Counted from the first letter of the stretch, positions 9,126-18,083 are shown. The stretch: DNA of 64,000 bases from Bradyrhizobium sp. AT1 (GCF_001590795.1 NZ_JXDL01000001.1:1738903-1802902); one strand, 5' to 3'. Numbers and translations are program-made. Notes: a model not told the origin generated them from the sequence alone.

Positions 9126-10310
9126 TTACTCGACCCGCGCCAGCACCGCGAGCTTGCGGATGCCCTTGTTGCGGTAGGCGTCGAGGAACGCGTAATAGTC
9201 CTTGAACGACACGCAGCCGTTGGAATCGCCGTTCGGTCCGAGCATGAAGGTGTGGGCGAGCAGGCCGTCGCGGCCGTAGATCGCGCTCTCGCCGCCGATC
9301 GGGGTCAGACGCAGCGCGGGCACGCCATGGAACAGCGCCTCGCGCGGCTTCAGCGTGTAGATGTGCGGCGGTGTCACGCCGCGCATGCGGGTGCGCTGGG
9401 AGCGCGGATCGTCGAGATTGGAGCCGAGGCCGGAATGTGCCTCGAGCTTGGTGCCGTCGGGCAGATAGACCGTCTTGGCGGTGATGTCGTAGACCGCGGT
9501 ATCGCGCTCATAAGGCGGCGCGCCGCCGAACATCGGATTCTGCTCCTTCGGCGCGATGGAGGCGGTGATGTTGGCATCGGCCGAGGCGTAGGCCAAGAGC
9601 CCGCCTGACGGCTCACGCTTGCCCCAAAGCTTCTCCACCATCGACTGGCGCGGCCCGGTGATCGACATCACCGCGGCCTTGGCGCGGTCCGCGAACGACT
9701 TCTTGGCTTCGGGGGCCGGCACGATCTGAGCCGGATCGGCCGAGGCGAGCTGGATCTGGGCATCCGGAGCGCGCTTGGCCTTGTCCGCAGCCTTGTCGGT
9801 CGGCTTGTCAGAGGACTTGTCAGCAGTCTTGGCCGCCGGCTTCAGCGCTTCCGCGACCTTCGCGATTACGCTCTGCTTCGGCGGGTCTTTAGCTACCGCA
9901 ACCTGGGTTGCGGGCGCGGCGCTGCCCGCGTTCGAGGCCACGCCCTGGGTCGCAGCCGCGGCAAAGCGTTCGTTGAACATCTCGCGCGAGATCGGCGCGG
10001 CCACCTGCAGCCGGTCGGGCAGGAGCGCAAAAGCTTCCTTGATGGCGTCGCCGGCCTCGCGCAGCGCGACCTTGGGCGCACGCTTGATCACCGGCTCGTC
10101 GTAGCCGGTGCTGCCGACGCTCGGATAGACGCTGGCGCCGAAGACGTTGCTGTAGATGGTCCAGCCGGCGCCCATCACGACGCAGCCGATCGCCGCGGCG
10201 CCAAGCCAATTGGTCGTGGTCATTTTCCGGGAAGGCTTCCGAGGAGAACTCTTGCCAGGATTCTTGGACTTCCGTGCCGCGTTACTATGCGCAGCGATAC
10301 TCTTACTCAT
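9126..10310 (-). CDS. Membrane-anchored DUF2778 (L,D-transpeptidase-like) protein
   Basis: This 394-residue protein has a basic N-terminus, one membrane segment (about residues 33-50; GAAAIGCVVMGAGWTIY), a long Ala/Lys/Pro linker and a C-terminal DUF2778 domain. Conserved marks are the His in AHSGLGSNLDDP and the Cys in NGDSNGCVSF. DUF2778 includes Tlde1-type enzymes that cut or exchange peptidoglycan crosslinks. This one looks like a fixed periplasmic-facing version rather than a secreted effector, because no T6SS genes are nearby. Start ATG 10310 is chosen over 10382 because of the AAGGCG site before it and the more usual N-terminus. Confidence 0.75.
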   Translation of the reverse strand: MSKSIAAHSNAARKSKNPGKSSPRKPSRKMTTTNWLGAAAIGCVVMGAGWTIYSNVFGASVYPSVGSTGYDEPVIKRAPKVALREAGDAIKEAFALLPDRLQVAAPISREMFNERFAAAATQGVASNAGSAAPATQVAVAKDPPKQSVIAKVAEALKPAAKTADKSSDKPTDKAADKAKRAPDAQIQLASADPAQIVPAPEAKKSFADRAKAAVMSITGPRQSMVEKLWGKREPSGGLLAYASADANITASIAPKEQNPMFGGAPPYERDTAVYDITAKTVYLPDGTKLEAHSGLGSNLDDPRSQRTRMRGVTPPHIYTLKPREALFHGVPALRLTPIGGESAIYGRDGLLAHTFMLGPNGDSNGCVSFKDYYAFLDAYRNKGIRKLAVLARVE

Positions 10311-10824
10311 TCGCCTTGCGTCCAGGACGGTGTCACTCAGTCCCCCTTCAAAGTGCCGCTGGTCACGATCCGGGAACAGCATCTCGCAGAGGGTCGGAGC
10401 GTCATTAAGGCGACTTTTAGTTAAATGCGGATTAAGTTCGGGCGGATGTAGGGCAGCTCGTTAACGCTGTCTCATTCTGAGAAAAAAGCCCGCAGAACTA
10501 CGGACTTAGGCGCGTCTGTTAACTATAATTCTCGGCCGGGTCAGTGCCTTCAGAGGACGTCGCCGGCCGCCTTCCTTGGACCCGCCAACCAAGTCCTTTT
10601 CGTGGTCTTCAATGCCCGCACGATACCGGGGAAGCATTGTGCGAGGCTGGTGCCCGCCCGCAGCGCGCCACGTCAGCGTGAGCGAAAGTTGATCGCGCCG
10701 GACTGGAAGATGCCGCAGAGAGGGAATAGGTGCGGGAGCGGCACTTTTCAGCAGCCTCTGCGTGTGATACGGTACCGTATCAACATCGCCTTGAACTGTG
10801 CCGGGCACGCAAACGGAGGCTGGC
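10311..10824. other. Long intergenic region without a supported gene
   Basis: About 510 bases separate the DUF2778 and FecR-domain genes, which are divergent. The few open frames here are Arg-rich antisense shadows with poor start sites. The region should hold both promoters. Its clearest element is the palindrome at 10765-10782. No RNA gene is recognisable. Confidence 0.5.
10765..10782. promoter_or_regulatory. Perfect 18-bp palindrome upstream of FecR-domain gene
   Basis: TGATACGGTACCGTATCA is fully self-complementary and lies 43 bases before the ATG of the FecR-domain gene. This position and symmetry fit a repressor or activator operator for the FecR/cyclase pair. No cognate regulator is encoded next to it. 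Confidence 0.5.
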
Positions 10825-11349
10825 ATGAGAAGGTTCGCGCGCGCTGGATGCTTGGCTCTGGCGTCGTCGTTTCTGTTGATCGGCTGTGCCGTCGCACAGC
10901 CTGCCGCCAATGCGGGCTGCACGGCATCGCCAGCCGCGGCAGGAACGCAAATCTGGCGCTGCGACAACGGCATCACCATCGTCGCGGAAAACGGCGCCCG
11001 ATTTGAACTAAAGGACGCCAACCGCGACGGACATATAGACTCCGTCGAATTGAGCAGCAAAGCGCTGCTGGTCGAGGTGCCCAAAAAGCCGGGCGGCAAT
11101 CCCTTCAAGGTGTTGACGCCGCAGGCGATCGCCGCGGTGCGCGGCACCAGATGGGCTGTCGATGTCGCCGAGGCCAAGACCTCCGTCTTCGTCGCTGACG
11201 GCCGTGTCGGCGTCAGCCGCAGGTCGCGCGGGCGCGGCGTCGTTCTCGGCCCCGGCGAAGGCGTCGACGTGGAAGCGACCGGCCCGTTGACCGTCAAGAC
11301 ATGGGGTCAGCCGCGCGTCGATGCGCTGATGGCAAGGCTCGGTCAATAG
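10825..11349 (+). CDS. FecR-domain exported protein
   Basis: This 174-residue protein has a signal peptide with a possible lipobox (LLIGC, Cys near residue 20) or an AVAQP cleavage site. A FecR-type beta domain follows (FELKDANRDG, VLTPQAIAAVRGTRWAVDV, TSVFVADGRVGVS, LGPGEGVDV). Such domains sit in the periplasm and often sense or relay signals. ATG 10825 follows GGAGGCTGGC; the in-frame start at 10798 has no site. It is immediately upstream of a CHASE2 cyclase gene, about 48 bases away, so it may feed the CHASE2 sensor. Confidence 0.8.
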   Translation: MRRFARAGCLALASSFLLIGCAVAQPAANAGCTASPAAAGTQIWRCDNGITIVAENGARFELKDANRDGHIDSVELSSKALLVEVPKKPGGNPFKVLTPQAIAAVRGTRWAVDVAEAKTSVFVADGRVGVSRRSRGRGVVLGPGEGVDVEATGPLTVKTWGQPRVDALMARLGQ

Positions 11350-11388
11350 GACTTGGTTCAGTAGAACTTGGGTCAATAGAACTTAGAA
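11341..11388 (+). repeat. Imperfect triple repeat between fecR-like and cyclase genes
   Basis: Three approximate copies of a 14-16 base unit (GGTCAATAGGACTT, GGTTCAGTAGAACTT, GGTCAATAGAACTT) run across the stop codon of the FecR gene to just before the TTG start of the cyclase. It probably arose by slippage. A function is not evident. Confidence 0.6.
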
Positions 11389-11397
11389 CAAAGAAGA

Positions 11398-13296
11398 TTG
11401 CAGCACGTAGTGACGAGACGCGTTCGGATCCTGATAGCCCTCACCCTCACCGCGCTGTGGGGCGCGGGCATCTATGCCGCGCACGCAGGCGGCCATCTGC
11501 GCTTTCTCGACCGCCTCGAGGCCACGCTGACCGACTGGCGGACCCAGGTTCGCGGCGTGCAGCGTCCGCCCGATCTCGTCACGATCGTTGCGATCGACGA
11601 CACCGTGGTCAAGCGCGGCGGCAGCTATCCGCTGCCGCGCGCCGATCTCGCCCGCGTCGTCGACACCATCGTGTCGTTCAAGCCGAAGGTCGTTGCGATC
11701 GACCTCCTGCTGGTCGACCGCAGCGCCGCGATCGGCGACGCGACGCTCGCCAACACGCTCGCCACCGGACCGATGGTGCTCGCCGCCGCGGCGATCTTTC
11801 CCAGCGCCAGCGAGACCGTCGAGGCCAGCAGCCAAGGCCCCCTCGCGGTGCTGCCGCAGGCCGAACGCTTCCTGCTGCCGCTGCCGGCGTTCGCCGACCA
11901 CGCCGAGGTCGGCGTCGTCAATGTCGCGACCGGACAGTCGGGCTCGCCGCTCTCGGTGCCGATGCTGTTCCGGACGCACGACAAGGTCGAGCTGTCATTC
12001 CCCTTGCGCGTCGCCAGCCGCGCGCTCGACCAGCCGCTGACGATCGCGCCGGATCATCTCATGCTCGGCGATCGCGCGGTGCCGACCGACGCCGATTTCG
12101 CGCTGCCGATCACCTATTACGGTCCAAGGCGTACCATCCGCACCGTCAGCGCGCAGAGCATCTTCGACGGCACGCTCAATCGCGCGGCGATCGAGAACCG
12201 GATCGTCGTGATCGGCGCCTCGGTCGCCGGCGGCGGCGACTTCTACCCCACACCGTTCGATTCCCTGATGCCCGGCGTCGAGGTGGTCTCGACCGCGATC
12301 ACACATCTGGTTGCCGGCGACGGCGTCGTGCGCGACCGCAGGGTTCGTATCGCCGACGCGCTTGCTGCGATCCTGCTGCCGATGTTGCTGGTCGGCTTGC
12401 TGGCTTGGCGGCGCAGCACACTCGGCATCATGGCGGCGGCCGCAGTGATGATCGCCTGGGCCGGGCTCAATACGTTCGCGTTCACGCAGGGCGTCTGGCT
12501 GAATGCGGCAACCACGCTTGTCGCCGCAGTGCCCCCGCTGGCGATCTTCGCCGGTTTCCAATTGTGGGCCGGAGGCCGCCGCACGCAATATCTCGCGGCC
12601 AAGAGCCGGTCGCTCGCCCGGTTCCAGGCGCCAGCGGTGCAGGAATGGTTGGCGCGCGATCCGGATTTTCTGTCAAAACCCGTCCGGCAAAACGCGGCCG
12701 TCGTCTTCATCGATCTGTCCGGCTTCACGGCCCTCAGCGAACGGACCGATCCGGATGCCATCCAGGAAATCCTGAAGGAATTTCACGCGCTGATCGACAA
12801 GACCGCGGTCGATTGCGGTGGCACGATTACCGGCTTTCTCGGCGACGGCGCCATGATCCTGTTCGGACTGCCGCGCGCGATGCCCGATGATGCGGCGCGC
12901 GCGGTGAAATGTGCGACCGACCTGCATCGCGGCGTCGAACGCTGGATCGCCTCGTTGCCGCCGGCCATCGGGGACCGGCTCGGATTCAAGATCGGCGCGC
13001 ATTTCGGCGAGATCGTCGCCTCCCGCCTCGGCGAAACTCACCAGCACATCACGGCGACGGGGGACACGGTCAACGTCGCGAGCCGGCTGATGGAAGTCGC
13101 CGTTCAGAACGGCGCCCGGCTCGCGCTGAGCGATACGCTGCTCGATGCGGCCGACTTCCACGGGGCTCCCGACGGCATCCTGTCGGGCCCCCTCCTCGCC
13201 CAGGTCCGAGGCCGTTCAGGCGTCGTGACGGTATGGTTCTGGCGGGATCGGGGCGGACCGGACCAGGACGCTGCAAAGGCCGAGATGATCGACTGA
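11398..13296 (+). CDS. CHASE2-domain class III adenylate/guanylate cyclase
   Basis: This 632-residue membrane protein has an N-terminal membrane helix, an extracytoplasmic CHASE2 sensor (about residues 30-310), three closely spaced membrane helices (about 315-400) and a cytoplasmic class III cyclase domain (about 430-610). The metal-binding Asp residues are in FIDLSGFT and FLGDGAM, and the base/ribose region is GDTVNVASR. It should make cAMP or cGMP in response to an envelope signal. The start is TTG 11398, right after an AAAGAAGA stretch, so the ribosome site is modest. It is paired with the FecR-domain gene upstream. Confidence 0.88.
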   Translation: MQHVVTRRVRILIALTLTALWGAGIYAAHAGGHLRFLDRLEATLTDWRTQVRGVQRPPDLVTIVAIDDTVVKRGGSYPLPRADLARVVDTIVSFKPKVVAIDLLLVDRSAAIGDATLANTLATGPMVLAAAAIFPSASETVEASSQGPLAVLPQAERFLLPLPAFADHAEVGVVNVATGQSGSPLSVPMLFRTHDKVELSFPLRVASRALDQPLTIAPDHLMLGDRAVPTDADFALPITYYGPRRTIRTVSAQSIFDGTLNRAAIENRIVVIGASVAGGGDFYPTPFDSLMPGVEVVSTAITHLVAGDGVVRDRRVRIADALAAILLPMLLVGLLAWRRSTLGIMAAAAVMIAWAGLNTFAFTQGVWLNAATTLVAAVPPLAIFAGFQLWAGGRRTQYLAAKSRSLARFQAPAVQEWLARDPDFLSKPVRQNAAVVFIDLSGFTALSERTDPDAIQEILKEFHALIDKTAVDCGGTITGFLGDGAMILFGLPRAMPDDAARAVKCATDLHRGVERWIASLPPAIGDRLGFKIGAHFGEIVASRLGETHQHITATGDTVNVASRLMEVAVQNGARLALSDTLLDAADFHGAPDGILSGPLLAQVRGRSGVVTVWFWRDRGGPDQDAAKAEMID

Positions 13297-13330
13297 TCAT
13301 CGTTGCTAGCGGCCCAACACTCCGCTGTCC

Positions 13331-13464
13331 GTCCCTGCGAACGCAGGGACCCATACCCCCAGGGAGATTTTTGGCGAGACTCGTCGTGAGCATGCCTTCG
13401 CGCGGTACGGACACCGCCGTCCATCAATAGATCACGCGGTATGGGTCCCTGCGTTCGCAGGGAC
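13331..13464. repeat. Inverted-repeat element with nested palindromes
   Basis: A 26-base sequence at 13331-13356 is repeated in inverted form at 13439-13464. The core GTCCCTGCGAACGCAGGGAC is itself an inverted repeat with 9-base arms. The element fills the space between two convergent genes (cyclase and GT39). It resembles small non-coding palindromic elements dispersed in Bradyrhizobium genomes. It may also act as a bidirectional transcription stop. Confidence 0.8.
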
Positions 13465-13484
13465 GACAGCAAAGAGAATGAGTT

Positions 13485-14987
13485 CTACCTCGCCTCCGGC
13501 GGCGGCGAACGGTCCAGCACGTCACCCTTGGCGCCTTCGAGCAGATCGATGCCGTAGGTCTCGACCACGAGTGGCCCGCGCTTGCGCTGCAATTGCGCGA
13601 CCTGCGTGACCTTCGCAAAGAGATCGTTGAGAACTGGATGACCCTCGGGGCGCAGCTCGTCGACAGAGAGCAGCTTGCCCGCCAGCAGCTTTGGATCCGG
13701 CTCGCCCATGTTGACCCAGCGGATGCGCTGGTTCTGCTGCACTACGCAGGTGCCGCGCGGCAGGTAGAAGGCGAGCCAGCCCGTGGTCCCGTAGTCCTGC
13801 GCGAGCACGCAGGTCGCGCCATGCCGTGCGCGCTCCGCTTCGATGCCCGCGGCAAGCTCGCGCCAGCCGACGCCGACGCTGCGCACGGTGGCATCGCGGC
13901 GGTATCCGGAGAGCCAGCCGGTGTTGGCCTGCACGATGAGCGCTGCAAACATCACGATGCCGACAGGGGCGGCCCAGCGCAGACAAAAATCCACCAGACG
14001 GCGCTGGCGCGGCTTCCATTGGACGAGATTGGCGGCGGCCGCAGCTGCGACGACGAAGGGCGGATAGACCGGCGCAAACCAGTTGGCCTCGACGCGGGCA
14101 TGCAGCGAATGCCAGACGAAATAGGCGACGATGGTCCAGAACATCGTCTCGATCAGCACCCGCGAGGCCAGCGCGCCTGCCCTGCGCCAGGTCAGCGCAT
14201 GCAGGCCCATCGCGCCGAGGATGAACACCAGTGGGGTCGCGAACGCGATCTGGGTCGGGATCAGCTCGGCGATGAAGACGGGGCGGAAGTCCTCGATCTT
14301 CGCGCGCCCAAGCTGCTTTGTGAACGAGACCCATTGGTGGTCCGCATTCCAAAGGATCACCGGCGAGAACAGCGAGAGGGCAACGAGACCGCCGAGATAG
14401 GGCCAGGGCGACAGAAACCAGCGCCTGAGCTTCGGCACGGCCGCAAGCCAGATCAGGATGCCCGCGCCAAAGAACATGGTCGTGTATTTCGACAACAGCG
14501 CCGCGCCGACGGCCGCGCCGACCGCGAGCCACCAGATGCCGCGGCCGGTCTCCAGCACTTTTGCGAGAAAGAACAGCACGAAGCTGGATGCGACCAGGAG
14601 CGGTGCGTCCGGCGTCACGATCAGCGTGCCGACGGACGCCATCATGGTGACGTTGAGCAGGATGGCGCTGGTCGCCGCCACGCGCGCGCCGCCGAACAGG
14701 ATCGCAGCGGAGCGATAGACCGCATAGCTCATCGGCAGCGCCAGCAGGATCGAAACGAGCCGGACGCCGAGCTCGGTATCGCCGGCAATCATGGTGCCGG
14801 CGCGGATCACATAGGCGACCATCGGCGGGTGGTCGTAGTAGCCGCCCGCCAGATTCTTCGACCACATCCAGTAATAGGCTTCGTCGAAGGTGATCGGCGT
14901 GACCGCGGCCGCAACGAGCCGCATGGCCACCAACGCCAGAATCAGCAGCGCGGTGTTGCGGACGATCCGCGCATCAGCTCCGCCCAT
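13485..14987 (-). CDS. Glycosyltransferase family 39 (ArnT/PMT-like) membrane protein
   Basis: This 500-residue inner-membrane enzyme has about 10-12 hydrophobic segments and the GT-C acidic motif in the first periplasmic loop (TFDEAYYW, near residue 35), followed by YDHPPMVAY. Such enzymes move a sugar from a polyprenyl-phosphate carrier to lipid or protein on the outer face of the membrane. It starts 7 bases after the GT2-GtrA gene, which probably makes the polyprenyl-phosphate sugar it uses. The acceptor is unknown. Confidence 0.85.
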   Translation of the reverse strand: MGGADARIVRNTALLILALVAMRLVAAAVTPITFDEAYYWMWSKNLAGGYYDHPPMVAYVIRAGTMIAGDTELGVRLVSILLALPMSYAVYRSAAILFGGARVAATSAILLNVTMMASVGTLIVTPDAPLLVASSFVLFFLAKVLETGRGIWWLAVGAAVGAALLSKYTTMFFGAGILIWLAAVPKLRRWFLSPWPYLGGLVALSLFSPVILWNADHQWVSFTKQLGRAKIEDFRPVFIAELIPTQIAFATPLVFILGAMGLHALTWRRAGALASRVLIETMFWTIVAYFVWHSLHARVEANWFAPVYPPFVVAAAAAANLVQWKPRQRRLVDFCLRWAAPVGIVMFAALIVQANTGWLSGYRRDATVRSVGVGWRELAAGIEAERARHGATCVLAQDYGTTGWLAFYLPRGTCVVQQNQRIRWVNMGEPDPKLLAGKLLSVDELRPEGHPVLNDLFAKVTQVAQLQRKRGPLVVETYGIDLLEGAKGDVLDRSPPPEAR

Positions 14988-14994
14988 CGTGCGG

Positions 14995-16128
14995 CTATTT
15001 CTTGCGCCAGACGAACAGGCCTGACATCGCGTAGTTCCACACCACGCCCATCAGCGCTCCGGCCATGCCGGCCAGCCACCAGATCGGCTCCTGGTCGTAC
15101 ACCGAGAAGGCGACGCCGACATTGGCGAGCAGACCGACGCTGCACACGATGTAGAAGGCGATCAGGCCGCGCAGCAGCGCAAAGCCTTTCAGCCGCTGGT
15201 CACGATAGGTGAGGAAGTTGTTGAGGATGAAATTGCTGGTCATGGCGACGATGGCGCCGGCGGCCTGCGCCTCCGCGAACGGTGCCTTGAACAGCTGAAG
15301 TCCGATGAACAGCGTGGTGAGGTGCACCACGAGGCCGATGCCGCCGACCATCGCGAACAGGATGAAGCGCAGCGAGACGATGTCGTTGCTCAGCTTGGCG
15401 AGGACCAGACCGAGGAAGTCGAGCGCGACCATAGAATCGAGCTTGCTCTCGCCGTGCTGGCGGGCGCCGAAAGTGTAGGGAATCTCGACCGCCCGCAAGG
15501 AGCCGTGCGCGGTCGCGACGACGTCGAGCAGGATCTTGAAGCCGTGCACGGAAAGCTTCGGCGCGAGCTGCTCGAAACGATCGCGCCGGATCATGAAGAA
15601 ACCGCTCATGGGATCGGCGATCTCGACCCGCAGCATCTTCCTGGCGAACTCGGTGGCCAGCGCGCTGGCGCCCGCGCGCTGCTTGTTGAAGCCTTCGCTC
15701 TTGTAGCCCTCGATGTAGCGACTGCCGACCACGAGGTCGGCCTGATCGCTCGCGAGCAAGAGCAGCATCTTCGGCAGTTGCGTCTCGTCGTGCTGGAGGT
15801 CGGCGTCGATCACCGCCGCATAAGGCGCGCTGGACGCCAGGATGCCCTCGATACACGCGCCCGACAGGCCGCGGCGGCCGATGCGGCGGACACAGCGCAC
15901 GCGGCTATCCTGCTGCGCGAGTGCGCGCACGACGTCCCAGGTACCGTCCGGCGAATTGTCGTCGACGAACACGACCTCCCAGGCGACGTTGGCGAGGGTC
16001 GCCTCCAGCCGCCGGTACAGCACCGTGACATTGTCGCGCTCGTTGAAGGTCGGGACGATAACCGACAGTTCCGGGCCCTCTTGAGCCTGCGGTGGATGGT
16101 CGGAGCCCGGTCTGATCGCTTCATTCAT
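14995..16128 (-). CDS. GT2 polyprenyl-phosphate glycosyltransferase fused to GtrA domain
   Basis: This 377-residue protein has an N-terminal DPM1-like GT2 domain (about 20-240; SVIVPTFNERDN, DDNSPDGT, DADLQHDE). A C-terminal GtrA-like four-helix membrane domain (about 255-375) follows. It likely loads a sugar onto polyprenyl phosphate and helps flip it, supplying the GT39 enzyme encoded next. ATG 16128 is chosen. The frame is open to 16257, but that extension encodes only the 16-bp tandem repeat and is not family-like. Confidence 0.87.
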   Translation of the reverse strand: MNEAIRPGSDHPPQAQEGPELSVIVPTFNERDNVTVLYRRLEATLANVAWEVVFVDDNSPDGTWDVVRALAQQDSRVRCVRRIGRRGLSGACIEGILASSAPYAAVIDADLQHDETQLPKMLLLLASDQADLVVGSRYIEGYKSEGFNKQRAGASALATEFARKMLRVEIADPMSGFFMIRRDRFEQLAPKLSVHGFKILLDVVATAHGSLRAVEIPYTFGARQHGESKLDSMVALDFLGLVLAKLSNDIVSLRFILFAMVGGIGLVVHLTTLFIGLQLFKAPFAEAQAAGAIVAMTSNFILNNFLTYRDQRLKGFALLRGLIAFYIVCSVGLLANVGVAFSVYDQEPIWWLAGMAGALMGVVWNYAMSGLFVWRKK

Positions 16129-16433
16129 GACGGCAGCGTATATCCGCCGCGTCTTACGCTGCCAAGCTTTTGCGCTGCCAAGCTTTTGCGCTGCCAAGCT
16201 TTTGCGCTGCCAAGTTCTTGCGCTGCCGGGCCGGAGGATCTGTGGGAAATGCCGCAAAAGGGGCCCTAAAATGCCAACGACCCCGGAACGGCGGGCCGCG
16301 CGTACATCCGGCGCGAGCCTTAAGCTATTCCAAGGTCGTCCCAGCGCCGGAGTTTTAGCTCAACGTCGCCGTTAGAGACTAGATAGGAACGATGGGATTG
16401 GTTCGCAAGGGGCGAAAACCACGATTTTCTGCC
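16129..16433. other. Intergenic region with tandem repeat, no supported gene
   Basis: About 300 bases between the GT2-GtrA gene start and the small membrane protein's stop. It holds the 16-bp tandem repeat at 16158-16227 and otherwise no convincing gene. Open frames across the repeat are low-complexity artefacts. Confidence 0.5.
16158..16227. repeat. 16-bp tandem repeat, 4.4 copies
   Basis: Unit GCTGCCAAGCTTTTGC occurs at 16158, 16174 and 16190 without change, then at 16206 with two changes (AAGTTCTT), followed by a partial GCTGCC. It lies 30-100 bases upstream of the GT2-GtrA start codon, in the likely leader or promoter. Copy-number slippage could alter expression of the glycosylation operon. 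Confidence 0.9.
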
Positions 16434-16637
16434 CTATTGGTTGGGCACTTCCCGGATGATCGGGCCGCGCGGCGCCGGCGCGACGGGGGCTGCGGGGGCG
16501 GCAGAAGGGGCCGGCTCGACCTTCGCCGGTCTGGGCGGCTTGCCGTACTGACCGATCGGCCCGAACACGACGGCCATCGCAAGCACGATCGCGGCGACGA
16601 TCGCGCCCAAAATGCCCCCCATCGACTCAGACGACAT
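16434..16637 (-). CDS. Small single-helix membrane protein, unknown
   Basis: This 67-residue protein has one membrane helix (about residues 8-30; GGILGAIVAAIVLAMAVVFGP) and an Ala/Pro-rich tail. It follows GGAGAAGGG upstream of ATG 16637. No family is recognised. The coding bias and clear ribosome site support a real gene. It may be a small membrane-anchored factor; no function is assigned. Confidence 0.6.
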   Translation of the reverse strand: MSSESMGGILGAIVAAIVLAMAVVFGPIGQYGKPPRPAKVEPAPSAAPAAPVAPAPRGPIIREVPNQ

Positions 16638-16753
16638 GAAACCATCCCTTCTCCAGATGCGGCCCGTGATACCACGGATGCGCGCGGAGCCGGAAGGGCC
16701 TGGGGTGAGTTGCGAATCGCGAGTGGCGAAAGTCGGCCGCTCCTGCCCACTCG

Positions 16754-17134
16754 CTATTTCGACGGCGGCCTGTGCTTGACGAAGGCCGTCACGATGTCCT
16801 TCTGCGCGGACTCCACTGCCCTGTTCGCAGTCGCGAGATGGGCGCCGGCATCGATCTCAGGGTATTGCGTGGTGAGATAGTCGAGCAGCGCCACCCGGTA
16901 ATATTGCCGCTCCGACGGACAGGCGCTCGCGACCGAGCGGCCGAAATCCCGTTCCGTCATTCCCTGATTGCTGTCGCGCGAATATTCCCGCGCCAGACAA
17001 TGCCAGTAATCGTCGCGGCCCTGCTGTGCGAGCTTCTGCGCGCCCTTGGCATCATCGTCATCCGCCATGACTGAGGACATCATGGCAGCAGATGTCATCA
17101 TGACGAGCGCCGCTCCCAGCATTCGCATCCGCAT
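16754..17134 (-). CDS. Small exported protein, unknown
   Basis: This 126-residue protein has a signal peptide (MRMRMLGAALVMMTSAAMMSS, cleavage after VMA) and a mature domain with two cysteines (WHCLAREY, ASACPSE). It is probably a periplasmic helical protein. ATG 17134 follows AAGGGAGAACAAG; the open frame to 17266 is not needed. No known family is recognised. Confidence 0.65.
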   Translation of the reverse strand: MRMRMLGAALVMMTSAAMMSSVMADDDDAKGAQKLAQQGRDDYWHCLAREYSRDSNQGMTERDFGRSVASACPSERQYYRVALLDYLTTQYPEIDAGAHLATANRAVESAQKDIVTAFVKHRPPSK

Positions 17135-17253
17135 CTTGTTCTCCCTTGTCGCAGATCGCGGTGCCAAGCTTAGACGGGCGGCGAGAACTGGCCAATCACA
17201 TCTCGTTTGACTAGGATGACGTCTCCCCTCCCCCGTCGATGTGAGATCCTCCC

Positions 17254-18075
17254 GTGGCCAAAGCAAAAACCGCGTCCAAAAAATCAGGCAACATCTTCAT
17301 CGGCATCGGCGGCTGGACCTTCGAGCCCTGGCGCGGCGTGTTCTATCCGGAGAAGCTGACTCAGGCGAAGGAGCTGTCCTACGCAGCCTCGAAGCTGACC
17401 TCGATCGAGATCAACGGCACCTATTACGGCTCGCAGAAGCCGGAGAGCTTTCGCAAATGGGCGAGCGAGGTGCCCGACGGCTTTGTGTTCTCGGTGAAAG
17501 GACCGCGCTTCGCCACCAACCGCCGCGTGCTCGCCGAGGCCGGCGATTCCATCAAGCGATTCTATGATTCAGGCGTGCTGGAACTCGGCGACCATCTCGG
17601 ACCGGTACTCTGGCAGTTCGCGCCGACGAAAAAGTTCGACGGCGCCGATTTCGGCAAGTTCCTCGAGCTGCTGCCGCGCAAGCTCGAGGGACGCGCACTC
17701 CGCCATGTCGTCGAAGTCCGCCACGACAGCTTCTGCACGCCGGACTTCGTGGCGTTGATCCGCGAATTCGAGACGCCCGTGGTGTTCGCCGAACACGGCA
17801 AATATCCGGCCATTGCCGACGTCGCTGGCGATTTCGTCTATGCGCGCTTGCAGAAGGGCAATGACGAGATCAAGACCTGCTACCCGCCGAAGCAGCTCGA
17901 TGCCTGGGCCGAGCGCTTTCAGGCCTGGGCGTCGGGCGGCGAACCGGACGACCTGCCGAAAGTTGACAAGGCCAAGCCGAAGAAAGAGCCACGCGACGTG
18001 TTCGCCTATGTCATCCACGAGGGCAAGGTGCGCGCACCGGCCGGCGCCATGGAACTGATCGCGCGGGTGAGTTGA
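17254..18075 (+). CDS. DUF72 domain protein
   Basis: This 273-residue protein belongs to the DUF72 (YecE-like) TIM-barrel family, shown by IGIGGWTFEPWRGVFYP, TSIEINGTYYG and FVFSVKGPRF. The biochemical role of the family is not established. The gene starts with GTG 17254. It lies 8 bases before a DUF488 gene, a pair often seen together, so the two proteins probably act in one process. It diverges from the exported-protein gene at 17134. Confidence 0.85.
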   Translation: MAKAKTASKKSGNIFIGIGGWTFEPWRGVFYPEKLTQAKELSYAASKLTSIEINGTYYGSQKPESFRKWASEVPDGFVFSVKGPRFATNRRVLAEAGDSIKRFYDSGVLELGDHLGPVLWQFAPTKKFDGADFGKFLELLPRKLEGRALRHVVEVRHDSFCTPDFVALIREFETPVVFAEHGKYPAIADVAGDFVYARLQKGNDEIKTCYPPKQLDAWAERFQAWASGGEPDDLPKVDKAKPKKEPRDVFAYVIHEGKVRAPAGAMELIARVS

Positions 18076-18083
18076 GGTGATCT

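Noticed and set aside
9126..10310. Type VI secretion effector of the Tlde1 class
   Set aside because: The DUF2778 domain fits, but a membrane anchor is present and there are no T6SS, immunity or Hcp/VgrG genes nearby.
10506..11297. Long minus-strand frame opposite the FecR-domain gene
   Set aside because: It is antisense to a clear FecR-domain gene, is Pro/Thr/Arg-rich without domain features and has no ribosome site.
13297..13484. CRISPR-like repeat between cyclase and GT39 genes
   Set aside because: Only two inverted copies of the repeat, no regular spacers and no cas genes; it is a palindromic element.
16128..16257. N-terminal extension of the GT2-GtrA protein
   Set aside because: The extension encodes only the 16-bp tandem repeat; ATG 16128 gives a family-like start.
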